From assembly GCA_022495005.1 (NCBI GenBank), contig JAGYXB010001575.1, positions 124,001 through 188,000 on the forward strand: DNA of 64,000 nucleotides. The letters are read 5' to 3'. The first letter of the stretch is position 1, and each line of letters begins with the position of its first letter. A program made the translations under genes and the position numbers. Of this stretch, positions 35,122 to 46,692 are shown piece after piece. The notes under the pieces were generated by a model. The model searched no databases. It saw only the letters and a program-made list of their open reading frames with translations, and was not told the DNA's origin. This DNA comes from Rhyacophila brunnea. Taxonomy: Eukaryota; Arthropoda; Insecta; Trichoptera; Rhyacophilidae.

Positions 35122-35942
35122 TGTATTTTGCATATTAGGAAAACGAGTACAGTTATTATACTATGCCAGGTATACAATAATATAAAACCATTTCATACCT
35201 TAATATTCAATTCAGTGACCTATTAATAAATAGTAATAATCTCCTATTAATGAATATATTATAGTTCAATCATTTGTTACCCATTCACCATTCTAGAGGA
35301 ATAATAAAAAGTTAAATACAACCGAAGTGATAGAAATTTATAAAAATAAAAAGATTTAAATTAATAGGTAGCTTGAGATGCCCCACAAATGTATTTATTA
35401 GAAAAACTATAGAAAAATTCTTGCGTCGAGTGGAATTCAAAGATATTATTTTAAATTTCGCTTGCCGGGCGAGTGGTTTAGGTATTGAACTAGCAACCCA
35501 TGTGCGTTCCATGTAAATTTTATCCATTAGGTACATACAATCTGAAGATGTTTCGAATTTCCGCCAACAGATGGATATCATTTTTGTCAAAATCTGCCAT
35601 TATTGCTCAAAATTGTGTTGTGACATATTATTGAAAATATCGTATACAAAGATTTAATGCCATTTTCACGTTTACTGGTCTTAAGATAGTGAGGGACTTA
35701 TATTTACGATGATTGGTTGTTACTCGTACGCTAATACCATTTTTTTTTTAAATATTAATAACTATGTCCATTATTGGTCATCGAATCATCTTAGGATTAA
35801 CATAAATACAGTTTCAATGAAAACGCAGGGTTAACCGGAAGACTATCGATTGCTGACTTTCTGATTTCATCTAAAATGATTCGGCGCCGCTGACTAGATA
35901 CTGTGACAACTGGACGTCGGGGTAACTTGACGATTGACCTAT
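35122..35942. other. No gene recognised
   Basis: The plus strand around 35461-35510 (CCGGGCGAGTGGTTTAGG..TTGAACTAG) weakly recalls a Ser/Leu tRNA A-box region and could be a decayed SINE head, but no B box follows. Otherwise nothing. Confidence 0.35.
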
Positions 35943-36835
35943 CAGTGGCGAAGACTCCATACTAGGCGATTATTTAAAGCCTACCTTCTTAAGAAAAATA
36001 TTTTTTAATTTTATATTGACATATTCAATAATATAATCACATAATAGTATATTCAATATACCCAACGACATCTATCGTATATTTTCATAATAATTTAACG
36101 ATCTTTTCCATTATTTCAATAAGCACCATTTATGGCATGTCTCGAAGGCTTAAAAAAATAAGCGGCATCTTGTTTCGCTTCACATATTGTATGGATTACG
36201 TTCGCGTGAATCGAAAACTTTTTTATATGAAGTTTGTTTCTCATAATTTCAAGACGTCTGCGGCGGCCCATATAAATTGGTAAGCTATTTAAGGAGCACC
36301 TACATTTTACGTAAGTGCAAATTTTTATTCAAAATAATTTATTAGATAATTAAAAAAAAAATTCTAGGGATTCAATCACATATAAATATTGATTGTTGTT
36401 AAAAATAATAAATAATTTATCTCGTTATTTTTATTTGTCAGTTAGTCTATTCATAGACTAAGACAATTTATTCAGCCAATTATGTAAGTTGAAATCTGAT
36501 ATTGTATCTAAGTTTGTGTTTTAAATATAGAAGTATTTTAAAATGTCTAGTTTACGGGTTAAATTATAAATTGTTATGGAACAGATTCACAACAACGGAT
36601 ATTTTCAATAGGTATATTTTGAGCGTATCTTGCATTTATATTTAGGAAAATACATAATTCAAATTAATTGCTTAATTTTATACCATCAGTGAGCTTTAGA
36701 AATTTCATCGTTTTTTATGTACCTACCTATTCATCAGTAGTTATGTCTGATTATCTTCTTATTTCCCGTAAATACATCTAACAAGTGTGCTTTCTCCACA
36801 GCCTACCTGTTTCCAAAAGTCACCCTTCGCCACTG
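35943..36835. mobile_element. hAT family A, copy 3, perfect TSD
   Basis: CAGTGGCGAAG at both ends. The flanks are TGACCTAT at 35935-35942 and 36836-36843, an exact 8-bp duplication. It is longer than copies 1 and 2, with extra AT-rich interior. No transposase-like frame. Confidence 0.9.
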
Positions 36836-36843
36836 TGACCTAT

Positions 36844-39111
36844 TAAGGTTATAATAGATTAATAAAATGCTAAAATAAATACACGTAAGTACGTTACTAC
36901 TAGTCTATAAAGAATGAGTTTATATTACATACATATTGTCAATGTTGATTAATATAATATATCGCACAGTTTTGTTAATCGATATATTGATGCAATATGT
37001 AATATATTGTACCAATTTAAGTTGATTAAACGACATGTCTTAATTTTTAATAACATTTCATTTCTTACGATTATTGCACAATATTGCTGCAGTAAGCCAA
37101 GATTGAAATATATAGGTATACCATCAATTTGATTATATGCGAAAACCATCAACATCGCTTCATTACAGGTAGATAGGTACTTTGCTTGACCACTTGATGG
37201 TTTATGGTACGTTTATTTCTTTGCACATTTCATTAAACTCTATGGCATACAGGTGTTCGTATAATGAAGTCCCGTGGGGGTAGGCATATCATGCGTTGCA
37301 TAGACGTGAAACATTAAAATTACCGCTTTTTGAGTGAAGGTTTCGTGGAAATACCTTATTTCACAATATATTATGTTATATCTATACATAATAATGTCGA
37401 TTTATAGATTTTTGGTGTATTAAATTATTGTCAATCGTTTAATTATTATCATAGCAACTATTTAGAATCAACCAATTCCCCAGTTTATTCCATCTATAAT
37501 TATATTTTTAATAAAACATCGAGTAGATAATTAATTTATTAAAACCCCAGTAAATTATCAATTTGCAATACGATTTGTATTTTTGTAACCACTGACTCTC
37601 TTTTATTAAGGTGATGTCTCTAGGTAAAGTTGTTATCGAAAAATAGCTAGAAAAGTTTATTAATCGGTAAATATATATTCAAAAGTAATGAGAAAAATAA
37701 AATAAAAAATTAAGAAGTATCATGGAGTTCTATATACCAAAAATAAGTGTCAAATTCGGTACATTTCTATCGGGTGGTAAGAATGAATGACATAAGATTT
37801 ATTATCAAAATTACGATAAAAATGTACGTAAATCTATTACCCAGGGAAACGCTAAGCGAAAATTGGAATTTATTATATCCTTATATCTCTTTTTTCAAAT
37901 TTAAAAACATCGATTTAGAGGTTAGAAAGCACGCAATTAAAATCGAAAAATCTCGGCTTACACGCAATTTATCGCGAATAACGCTTAGCGTTTCTATTAA
38001 AAATATTATTTATTAATTTTTACGGCAGTTATTTAAATTTAATCTTGTATTTTTGTATATTAACGAATCAATAGAAATCAAAACCATAATAATTGCTCAA
38101 ATTGGCAACATGTTTGTCTGTATGGTGCTGCCGTTGTGGAATTATTTGGAAACAAAATATCTCCATACAAAACACACATACCATAACATGACGTTGAAAA
38201 TGAAACTCACACATAGACAAGACAAAATAACATTTCTCTGCATTTTGACAAAAATCAGTTTATCAGTTTGAGGCGAAATTGCCATATGAATAAAAATAAC
38301 TTAATAATTGAAATTACAATATTAACTTAATTTACGTATAAACCTGCCTATATTCAAAATTTGAAACTGCGAATTATTTGCAATTAGTATTTGCTTAAAT
38401 TACAACTGTTTTTTTATCATATTTATGATAAAAATAATCAACAAAATAAACAAATCTCGCATTTTAACATATGGTAGCATTAGTCTATGGTAGCATTCGT
38501 GCTCTCGATCTAATATCGGATTTATGACAATTCTTTTTTATTTGGCCATTATTAGGTATATTGTTTGAAAACAGGAAGGAATCGACTCATCAGTAACATT
38601 TTTGTCAAGTAAGTAAACTTTTCAGTGTATAATAAATAATATTATTATCGTACATCAAAATGACAAACTATGTCACGCAGTTTTGATTGTCAAACAAACA
38701 TTCAAAAATTATTGAAAAGAGTTACATATACTGTATTTTCAATCACCATCATGCATTTATCATCAATATATATTATTTTAGGCGTAGACTCATCGTTTTC
38801 GTAAAATTATAAATACTTTACGTTAGTTTGAGGTTATGTTTATGACAAATGTCATCGAGCCCATCTTGTACGTTTTGTAAATTATCTAATAGATAGTGAA
38901 TTTCTTTCATTCGCATATTATGATTGTAGAACCGAATTTAATAAAATAAAATTTTAATTTCATTCAAAATTACTGAAACTTGTCTCGAAAATGTATCTCA
39001 TAATCATCATTATAATTATTCACAATGCTACAGTGATAAGTTTGACACGAGTATATGAATGTAATTAGGTTATGTTTTTTTGTTTACATATAGATAAATC
39101 TTTTAATACTG
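36844..39111. other. No gene recognised; one inverted-repeat pair
   Basis: GGAAACGCTAAGCG at 37847 and its inverse CGCTTAGCGTTTC near 37981 bracket about 150 bp and could be a small MITE. The 89-codon frame over it is incidental. Everything else is AT-rich with no supported feature. Confidence 0.4.
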
Positions 39112-40055
39112 ATGAACTCGACGAAATATTGGACGACAGACTGCGAAGTCGGCGACGGTTACGAGTCCGACAACAGCGACGACATTTACATTCGACATTT
39201 ACAACCTTCGACATCACAATCCAGGGTGCTTCCCTGGCTCACAAAATGGTAGGTTTACAATTTTCTTAATAATATATTTATTGGTTTTATATACCATCCG
39301 GTCATACACTAGATTCATTTTCATTACATGCTTTGGCATAAAAACAAGAATTCATTACATCTTGTACACATGATGTAGCGATTGTCTCGAATGAGGAGTT
39401 GATGGTTTGAATAGTAAACTTCAATCAAAACATATTATTACCCATCATTATTTGTATTTTTACTGCTAAATACTTGAATTAATGAGGAAATATGGATTAT
39501 GTAATAATATTTTTTTCCTATTGTTTCAGTATGCCGAATGCTGGTCCGGAATTGGAGGAAGATTTGTTGGCGAGAGGGCATGTCGGCGATCGGATAATTG
39601 CTTATTACAGGACTGCGATGAAGACATGCAAATGGCCTGTGAGGGTTTTTAACCACTTTGTGGACTTGGCGGTAGTAAACTGTTGGCTAATGTATATGCG
39701 GAATTGTAAACTAGAAAATGTACCCCGAAAGGATATTATGAGACTGTTGTCGTACTGAATCAGATTAGCGAAAGCTATGATTCGGTATGAAGATCGGGTA
39801 GCCAACATTTTAACACTGCCAGCACGAGGTCGGCCAAGAAACATGTCGACATCGCAGGTAGACACAGAGCCACCAGCTCGCAGGAGAACGGTTTTCCCCC
39901 AACCGATCGCTGAGGTACGTTTGGACAGCGTTGGCCACCATTCAGCATCCGTGTGCAGATACCCTGGATACAAGTCCTGCACCAGGTATATTTGCATAAA
40001 ATGCAATATATACGTGTGCACAAAATTTTGCTTTGAGCTGTATCACACAGTATAG
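39112..40055 (+). pseudogene. piggyBac-derived transposase, internally deleted
   Basis: A frame from ATG at 39112 gives an acidic N-terminus (CEVGDGYESDNSDDIYI) of the kind that opens piggyBac transposases. It stops at a GT donor (39249). An AG acceptor at 39529 restores the frame (phase 2) into PNAGPELEEDLLARGHVGDR, IIAYYRTAMKTCKWPVRVFN, FVDLAVVNCWLMYMRN. This is the conserved segment following the GGVD motif, here degraded. One TGA stop (39756) interrupts. The frame then continues to 40055 with the Cys-rich C-terminus CRYPGYKSCTRYICIKCNIY. The roughly 350-residue catalytic core is absent, so it cannot transpose. Whether the 281-bp gap is a true intron or a deletion scar is open. Confidence 0.8.
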
Positions 40056-40744
40056 GATGCAGCTCAAAGCAATTTTAAAGTACATATTATTTAGGGTTTT
40101 ATTTCATAATTTTAACTAATTTTAAGTGTAAATATATTTAATTATCCTATTTATAATGTTTTTGTATTGTTTTTATTGTGTAATGTTCTATTAAAATTGA
40201 CCATTCCTATGACAAGTTGTTTTCTTTACCTTCCCTAAGTTTATAGAGTAGGTAATATTCATCTGCAGTGTTACCTGGTATGTGCATATAGTATATTTTA
40301 CTTTACAAAATAAAAAAAACGTAAAAAAATTTTTTTTGTCAATAGACTAATACTTCTCTTCCATAAAATCAAAGAAATATTTTTTTGATGGCTGGTTCTC
40401 CCTCGGGTCTCAAGTGGTTATATTAGAATATATTATTATATTCTTAAATAATAATATGTAAATGAATTTTTGTCTAGCAATTTTATTCATCTAGAATTCC
40501 ATTCCATTGGCAACTTTAATTTACTTTTAAAATTAGTTATGGTAACTCACTGCCATCTGATTGAAACTGACCAAAGTTTTTAGTAACAGATTTTTAGAAA
40601 TTCATGGTAGATGCCTTTAAATATAAATAGATGGCGTAAAAGTCACATTATATGTGTTATTTAGGCCGAAGACATCGCCTTAAGTAATAAAATTATCTTG
40701 AACAAATAATCGAAGGATTGCGTTATATTAATGGCTTGAAATGA
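40056..40744. other. Nothing recognised
   Basis: AT-rich. No clear piggyBac terminal repeat with TTAA was found downstream of the transposase relic. CCCTCGGGTCTCAAG at 40411 is only a weak candidate. Confidence 0.4.
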
Positions 40745-40993
40745 AATTTTTTTTTTTTTTTTTTTCGACCATGTCCGATCCTGATAGGATCATATGGGCC
40801 TCCACAGAGTGGAGGTTTGTATTGAAAGATTTTGTTTTACGAGAAATGGATGTCAGCCACTTGCTCAACCTATTAGGTCCATACCCTGACACACACAAAT
40901 TGAAAAACAATTTTTGTACTTGCCAGACCCAGGATTCGAACCTGGGACCCACGGCTTTGTAGTCCAACGCTTATGCCGCGCGGCCACCGTGGG
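40745..40993 (-). mobile_element. S1 SINE, full length with T-rich end on plus strand
   Basis: On the minus strand: tRNA-like head CCCACGGTGGCCGCGCGG, similar to the GTGGCCGAG.GG start of Ser tRNAs, then AAGCGTTGGACT and the B box GGTTCGAATCC. The body follows, then the hairpin CCTCCAC-TCT-GTGGAGG, GATCGGACATGGTCG and a polyA run (Ts at 40747-40763). This is the best-preserved head with an intact tail. Confidence 0.92.
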
Positions 40994-42043
40994 CTGTTTC
41001 TTATTCACCCTGAAATTCCTTAAATATTTTAAAACACATATATCACAATCTATTTATATGTATATTTTTTTGTGTAAATGGTAATTTTAAAGCAACAGTG
41101 TCTACAAGATATTTCTCTTTATGATCAGTTAACAATTTATATAATAAAATATGATAATAGACACAAGTGATCACGGTCGTAAATATTGTATTTAGAAAAA
41201 CTCATATCCATAAATAATGTGTAATAATTTACGATTGATTTAGTGGGTGACAAACCAACGTGACACGCCGGTAGCTGGACGGTAGACAGAGAAAGCCACT
41301 TCTAGCCGAGGGTTATCGGAAGGCTTAAAATTCCTTCTAAACCTCCAAGCCAGGGGGCTAATGCAGGCGGTGTCAATGTGAAGCTAACACTGACTGAAAA
41401 CTTTGAAATGCATGAATAAATCTCGTAAATTTTTAACACAAGTTTTCTTTTATATAATTTAATAGTTTTTATTATCAAATGAATAAATCATACACAACAT
41501 TTAAGAATGTAATAATTCTTTATTAGAAATATTTCTAAATTTTATTCTTCAATGTTGGTTATCGGTAGGGAATCTGTTGTGTGTTCTCCCAAGGTGCATA
41601 ACTAACCTGCCATTGGTAATGCCAATTGGGAGGGAAATAACGCTGTTCAACCAAATCACTTCGTATATTGACATATTTCACATATTCCAACTGCGTGAGG
41701 ATGAGTATAGGTGAACATTGTTTTATAAATTATTAAAACAGGGTCTGCTTAGCTCGTTCAGTGTACTTTCTAGTATCTAATTTATTACTAAAAAATGCAA
41801 GTACCTACGTTAAAGAATATATATATCGAAGAGAACCTTATATAATTGATTTGTACTCTACAAAGAAATGTGGCAAATAAACACTGAAATTGAAATAATA
41901 TCTCAACTGATTAGTTTTGAGCAAATTTCAGTGAGATTAGCATTTTTATCTGTAGTGTAATTGGAATAGATCACAACCCGAAATACGATGAATGAAGAAT
42001 GGTGCCAGTAGGGATACCGACTTACTAATAACATGTATCGATA
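40994..42043. other. No gene recognised
   Basis: 41240-41400 is a GC-richer patch (CACGCCGGTAGCTGGACGG) with no ORF or repeat partner. Otherwise AT-rich. Confidence 0.4.
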
Positions 42044-42136
42044 GGTTGAGCAAGTGGCTGACATCCATTTCTCGTAAAAACAAAATCTGTCAATACAAAC
42101 CTCCACCCTGTGGAGGCCCATATGATTCTATTAGGT
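42044..42136 (+). repeat. S1 SINE, 3' fragment
   Basis: GGTTGAGCAAGTGGCTGACA to CCTCCACCCTGTGGAGG, with the hairpin stem kept. It ends at ATGATTCTATTAGG and abuts the MITE at 42150. Confidence 0.8.
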
Positions 42137-42149
42137 ATATAGTGCACTA

Positions 42150-42302
42150 CTGTGCGAAAACATCTTCTTGGCTACGCTTCTAGGCGCTGTTGTTTACTAA
42201 ATGGGAGGAGCTTGTTAGTTTATAATGGAAGTGTGGTTAAAAATGGGCGGAGCATGTTAGTTCACAGTTTTAACACGTAGCCAAGAAGATGTTTTCGCAC
42301 TC
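42150..42302. mobile_element. 153-bp MITE with TA flanks
   Basis: The left end is CTGTGCGAAAACATCTTC, TTGGCTACG. The right end, reversed, is GAGTGCGAAAACATCTTC, TTGGCTACG. A TA dinucleotide flanks each side (42148-42149, 42303-42304), as expected for a Tc1/mariner-type insertion. The interior has two related GGGAGGAGCTTGTTAGTT / GGGCGGAGCATGTTAGTT units. Confidence 0.7.
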
Positions 42303-42304
42303 TA

Positions 42305-43883
42305 GACATAATATATTAACAATTATTGATTCATTTAAGTTTTGTATTATAAAAAAAATATTACATTCGAGACACTTTTTACGACCCGGGCTTCAGCTTT
42401 CGGCATCATCAGACACTGTGCGCACTCACCAATGGTAAATGCACACTGAAAACGAACACAGTCAAGGTGGGCATAGTGCTTCAAAATGCTGGAATACGAA
42501 ACCCGAATCACAATAAAACGACACAAATGCAATAGCAAAAACTTAAATTGATTATATTTTAAATTGAAATTTTATCAAGTACCCTCAGTTGATAATATTA
42601 ATTTGCTATATTATCTGGTTAAAATAAAAATACAAAACGAAAAATCATAAAGGTTTAAAAAAATACTGCTGTATTATCAGGAGTAAAATTCCATTGTATT
42701 GATATAGTGTAATGTCAACTTGAAGCTTATATATCAAAGGTTGGGTTACTATGGTGATGTCTAAAGTTTTTTGAAAAGAAAAATATTATAGGCACTTAAT
42801 CAATAAAGGGTTTTAAGATAGCATCTTGTAATAATTATTAATTAATTCTGTAGAATGTAAGTAATTATATTATTAATAAATATATTCTTATCCATTATAT
42901 TACAGAGAATTTGTTCTTGTAAATTTATTATTGATAGTTTTAATTAGGGTGACCACACAAATTGTACCCCTGGCGGTTTTGAAGTGTGATATAAATGATA
43001 ATAATAATATAACGTATGAAGGGACTGGCTAGCAAGTGGAGTGTGACCATGGCTTATCTTGTAACCGAAAGGGACCATTTACACTCGTGGCGTGAGTTAT
43101 TGTGCACCTTTAGGGATTGTCATTCTCAAAGTGTCTGAAGAATGATGCCAAACAAAGTATATACATAAATTTGGTCACTTATGGTCACTCACTATGCAAT
43201 GCAATAGTAATAAAAGATCATAATTGGCTCTAGAACTCATGGAGAGTTGTAGACTCTCTAAATAACACTTTTTAGATAGAACTCTACTTTCAAGTATCAG
43301 GAGTGTTTCACAAGCATAGTGAACCAAGTCCATTCTGGTTATTTTTGAGTAAGCTAGGTTCAAACATAGTATTTGAGTATTTCTTATTCTGTAGGGGTAT
43401 GATTTCCCTTAAATAATAACTTAAATGGACTCGAAATAACACTTCAGAATTGCTATCATACCTAGTTTTGGTCACTAATGCTTTTAGCATAAGCGTTGAT
43501 ACCATCAGCTCATCAAATCCTCTCAACTTCTCTTAATTTCATATTATTTTCTGTACAACTTGATATTATTTAAATCAAGTGAACTTCAATAAATCTGAAC
43601 TTGGAGATGGTGACTTATGATTGCATCTACGCCAAAAAGGATTATAAGTGATGTTTTACGTTTTAAACTAGAAATTGAAAAAAATAACACAAAAATTAAT
43701 TTTTAATATTTTATTTAGCAACATATTTTGATAATGATTTCGGGTATATGGCCACCGTGGCTGTTTTTGACAAAGTGCATTCTGGACATTGTTCGCCAAT
43801 TTTGGGCCACTTTTCGACCACTGATAGCCGTATATCACGAATAAGAATATTGACTTCTATGACGTCAATTGTTGACCAACCTT
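42305..43883. other. No gene recognised
   Basis: 42370-42530 and 43010-43130 are slightly GC-richer with no open frame, and several minus-strand frames of about 62-72 codons are unrecognised. ATGGCCACCGTGGCTG at 43748 resembles the S1 head but has no body. Confidence 0.4.
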
Positions 43884-44111
43884 ATTTTTCCGACCATGTC
43901 CAATCATATGGGCCTCCACAGAGTAGAGGTTTGTATTAACAGATTTTATTTTTTCGAGAAATGGATGTCAGCCACTTGCTCAACCTAATTAGGTCCATAC
44001 CCTGACTCATACACAAATTGAAAAACAATATGTGTACTTGCCAGACCCAAGATTCAAACCTGGGACCCACGGCGTTATAGTCCAACGCTTAAGCCGCGCG
44101 GCCACCGTGGG
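43884..44111 (-). mobile_element. S1 SINE, near full length
   Basis: Same parts as 40745-40993, with the head CCCACGGTGGCCGCGCGG and a mutated B box GGTTTGAATCT. The hairpin is CCTCTAC-TCT-GTGGAGG, with one G-T type change in the stem. Confidence 0.88.
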
Positions 44112-45002
44112 TGTAACCATTTTACCCCACAGGAAATAATCTAGAGAATCTAGAGATGTCAAAATATCTAAGTGGTATAAAAAAAATGAATACCTTTACC
44201 TAAAATGATGATCACAACTAATGATAATGATAATATATAACGTATGTATTGTTATAAATAAAATGATATAATTATTTTATGAGTTCTTTAAACAGGTAAC
44301 GCCGATAATTGTTTTTATAGGTGAATAGAGAACTTTCTGCAAAATACCTACTTCTTCAAAACATCTAAGTTTAACAGACAAAAAGGGGTTGGTTAGGGAG
44401 ATTATTGCTTTATTTGTTGAGGCTTTCTTGAAGCCTCGCGCCTCACACATTGAGAATGTCACGTGAGGCCCACCCAAAGTGCCCCACGTGGGAGGGCGCA
44501 ACACTCGCGACACGTGTTACTCTCCTCTCAAATAAATTACTCTGATAAAACATTTAATGATGCGCCCAGGATAATCATGGGAGCGAACTCAGGCTTAATT
44601 CCGCCGATACTATTATATAAATCATATTATTATACATAAAGTGGGAATATTCAATGAAAATATCATTATTACTTATCATTATTATTAGGCTGTTTATTTA
44701 TATTCATTTCTAGAAATTTGAAATAATTAATATTTTAATCTAATTTACTCGCACGATGAAGATTTTTAAAATTACCATGTTAAAGTTATAATTATTTTCA
44801 AAGAAATTTTTACAAATTCTGAAAAAAAAATGTTATTTTTTAGGCATCATGGTCTTTATTAACTCTAAAACTGAAGTATGGCTCAGCTTTCTATCTTACC
44901 GAAATCTATCCGGTCGGATTTGTTATATATTAATATTTATAAATGCCACTACTATATAATGGATTTTTTATCATTGGTATTTGTAATTATTTAATGGTAG
45001 AC
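44112..45002. other. No gene recognised
   Basis: A GC-richer patch at 44405-44525 carries a minus frame (MSRVLRPPTWGTLGGPHVTF) without a known domain. It may be part of an unrecognised retroelement. Confidence 0.35.
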
Positions 45003-45181
45003 GCCCACGATGACCAAGTATCCTACGCGTCGGCTTGTAATGAGGTGGGTTCCACGTTTGAATTCCGGGTCTCGCTTATTCAAATGTTGATTTCCAATGT
45101 GTATTTGGACCCAGAGTATGGACCTTACAGGTTAAACAAATGGCTAATATCCATTTTTCATATAAAAAAATAATCTATTAA

Positions 45182-45791
45182 TTGTACTGTAAGTTCAAAA
45201 GTTGTACGTATGCAGTTCATCGTGGGACACTTATTCGTGCGCCACAGTGCGTGAAACATGAGTTTGTATAACATTTTATCAAATGAAGAGTTCTTCGTTG
45301 AACATTTCACCGTGGAATACATTTGTACGTATCTTACAAAATGCGGCGATAGTTTGCAAATAGTACTGCTTTAATTAGATTTTTTTTTTTTTTAGAATTA
45401 TTAATAACCATGTCCTTGCTTTTCCGTACAAGGTGGTTTGTTAGTAATTTTGAACAATCACAAACACCCAGGCTTTGAAAAAAACACATAAATGTTTTTG
45501 TCATGACCGGGAATCGAACCCAGGAACTCTCGGGTGGAAGGCGAGCGTCTTACCCACTGCACCACGAGAGCCGCCGCTTTAATTAGATTACCCCTAACCT
45601 AATCTAACCTAACCTAGTAAAGACATATCATACAATTTTTCACATGTTGTAGCATATGTACAAATATACTCCACGGTGAAATGTTCAACGAAGAACTCGT
45701 CATTTGATTAAATGTTACACGAACTCATGTTTCACGTACTACGGCTTACAAATAAGTGTCATGCGGCTTACGTACAAATTTCCGGATACGG
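45182..45791. mobile_element. TTAA-flanked foldback MITE
   Basis: TTAA at 45178-45181 and 45792-45795. The two arms are inverted copies: GACACTTATTCGTGCG, GTGAAACATGAGTTTGT, TTCTTCGTTGAACATTTCAC and ATTTGTACGTAT recur reversed on the right. The loop contains ACCTAATCTAACCTAACC. A half copy occurs at 1227-1395. TTAA duplication is a piggyBac-group trait, but the element encodes nothing. Confidence 0.8.
45382..45575 (-). mobile_element. S2 SINE (Gly-tRNA-like), perfect 14-bp TSD
   Basis: The minus strand has a tRNA-like head GCTCTCGTGGTGCAGTGGG, the anticodon region CGCCTTCCACCCG (loop with TCC, Gly) and the B box GGGTTCGATTCCCGG. A body follows, containing AAGCCTGGGTGTTTGTG, ending in polyA (Ts from 45382). 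It is flanked by GCTTTAATTAGATT at 45368-45381 and 45576-45589, an exact target-site duplication. It is the youngest layer of the nest. Confidence 0.93.
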
Positions 45792-45860
45792 TTAATACAA
45801 ACGTCTACTCTGTGGAGGCCAATATTATAATCTTATTAGGATCGGACATGGTCAAAAGAA

Positions 45861-46692
45861 AAGTTCTATAAATATCATCTGGTAAGGATTTTGTAGATGG
45901 CTCTCAGAAATAAATGATTTTACGCCAATATTAATTATTTTTCGTTAATTACGATAATTTAAAATACATTTTAATCTGTAGAATATAATCATTATTAAAT
46001 AGTGTAATAATACTTCATAAAGCATACTATGTGAGTGGAGCATGTGGCGTTCAATAGTTTTTATCTAATGTGAATAACAAGTGATTTATATTTACATTAA
46101 TAAAATTGTATGCATACTTTATGCCCTTACCTCAATTCGTATCTGGTGTTCAGGTGACACCGCTTATCAATTAATAAGTCAGCATTGACATCAAGTCCGA
46201 AGGTAAAATAGTGAGAAAAGTCCACTATTTTGAAATGAGAATGTTGTGTTTTACTAATTAAACTTTTTCATGTAAGCTTTTAAAGATAAACATACTTATA
46301 TGAATCAAAAACAAGATAAGAGGAAACTGGTTGACGTAATTCTGTGAGAAAATTCTTCTTAAGTGATTTGGTAATTTTATACATACCTATTTTCTATTTC
46401 TTATTAGATTTTATTCAAATATCAATAGTAAATATTAAAAATTGCTACTGTTATTCTAAATCCTAACAGGTTATATTAATAACATTGGCTTTACAACCAA
46501 ATTTCTCCACAATACACATTCTTGAATAAGTTGCTTCTTATTCCTCAGTTCCAAAAATACTATGATTCTCTATAAATAGTCCAAAGATACCAATTTAGGT
46601 CTTGCAATACACTTTTTCTCTTTGGCTTGGTTGATTAAAAGTATTCTATCATTTGAGGTGTGATCTGACTAATGCCAATCAGATTAGCTTTA
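45861..46692. other. Nothing recognised
   Basis: AT-rich without a supported feature. Confidence 0.45.

Larger units (their letters stand above)
45003..45860 (+). mobile_element. Old S1 SINE split by a TTAA MITE
   Basis: Left part 45003-45181: CCCACGATGACCAAG, GCGTCGGCTTGTAAT, GGTTAAACAAATGGCTAATA. Right part 45792-45860: TTAATACAAACGTCTACTCT, GTGGAGG, GGATCGGACATGGTC. Joining them at TTAA restores the normal order of S1. The intervening 610 bp is the MITE 45182-45791. Confidence 0.8.

Noticed and set aside
37747..38016. 89-codon ORF
   Set aside because: It overlaps an inverted-repeat pair (GAAACGCTAAGCG) and is AT-rich; probably noncoding.
40411..40425. piggyBac terminal repeat near the transposase relic
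   Set aside because: CCCTCGGGTCTCAAG has no adjacent TTAA and no partner on the 5' side.
45480..45575. Functional tRNA-Gly gene
   Set aside because: It has TSDs and a polyA end, so it is a SINE head; the sequence continues into a non-tRNA body without a terminator.
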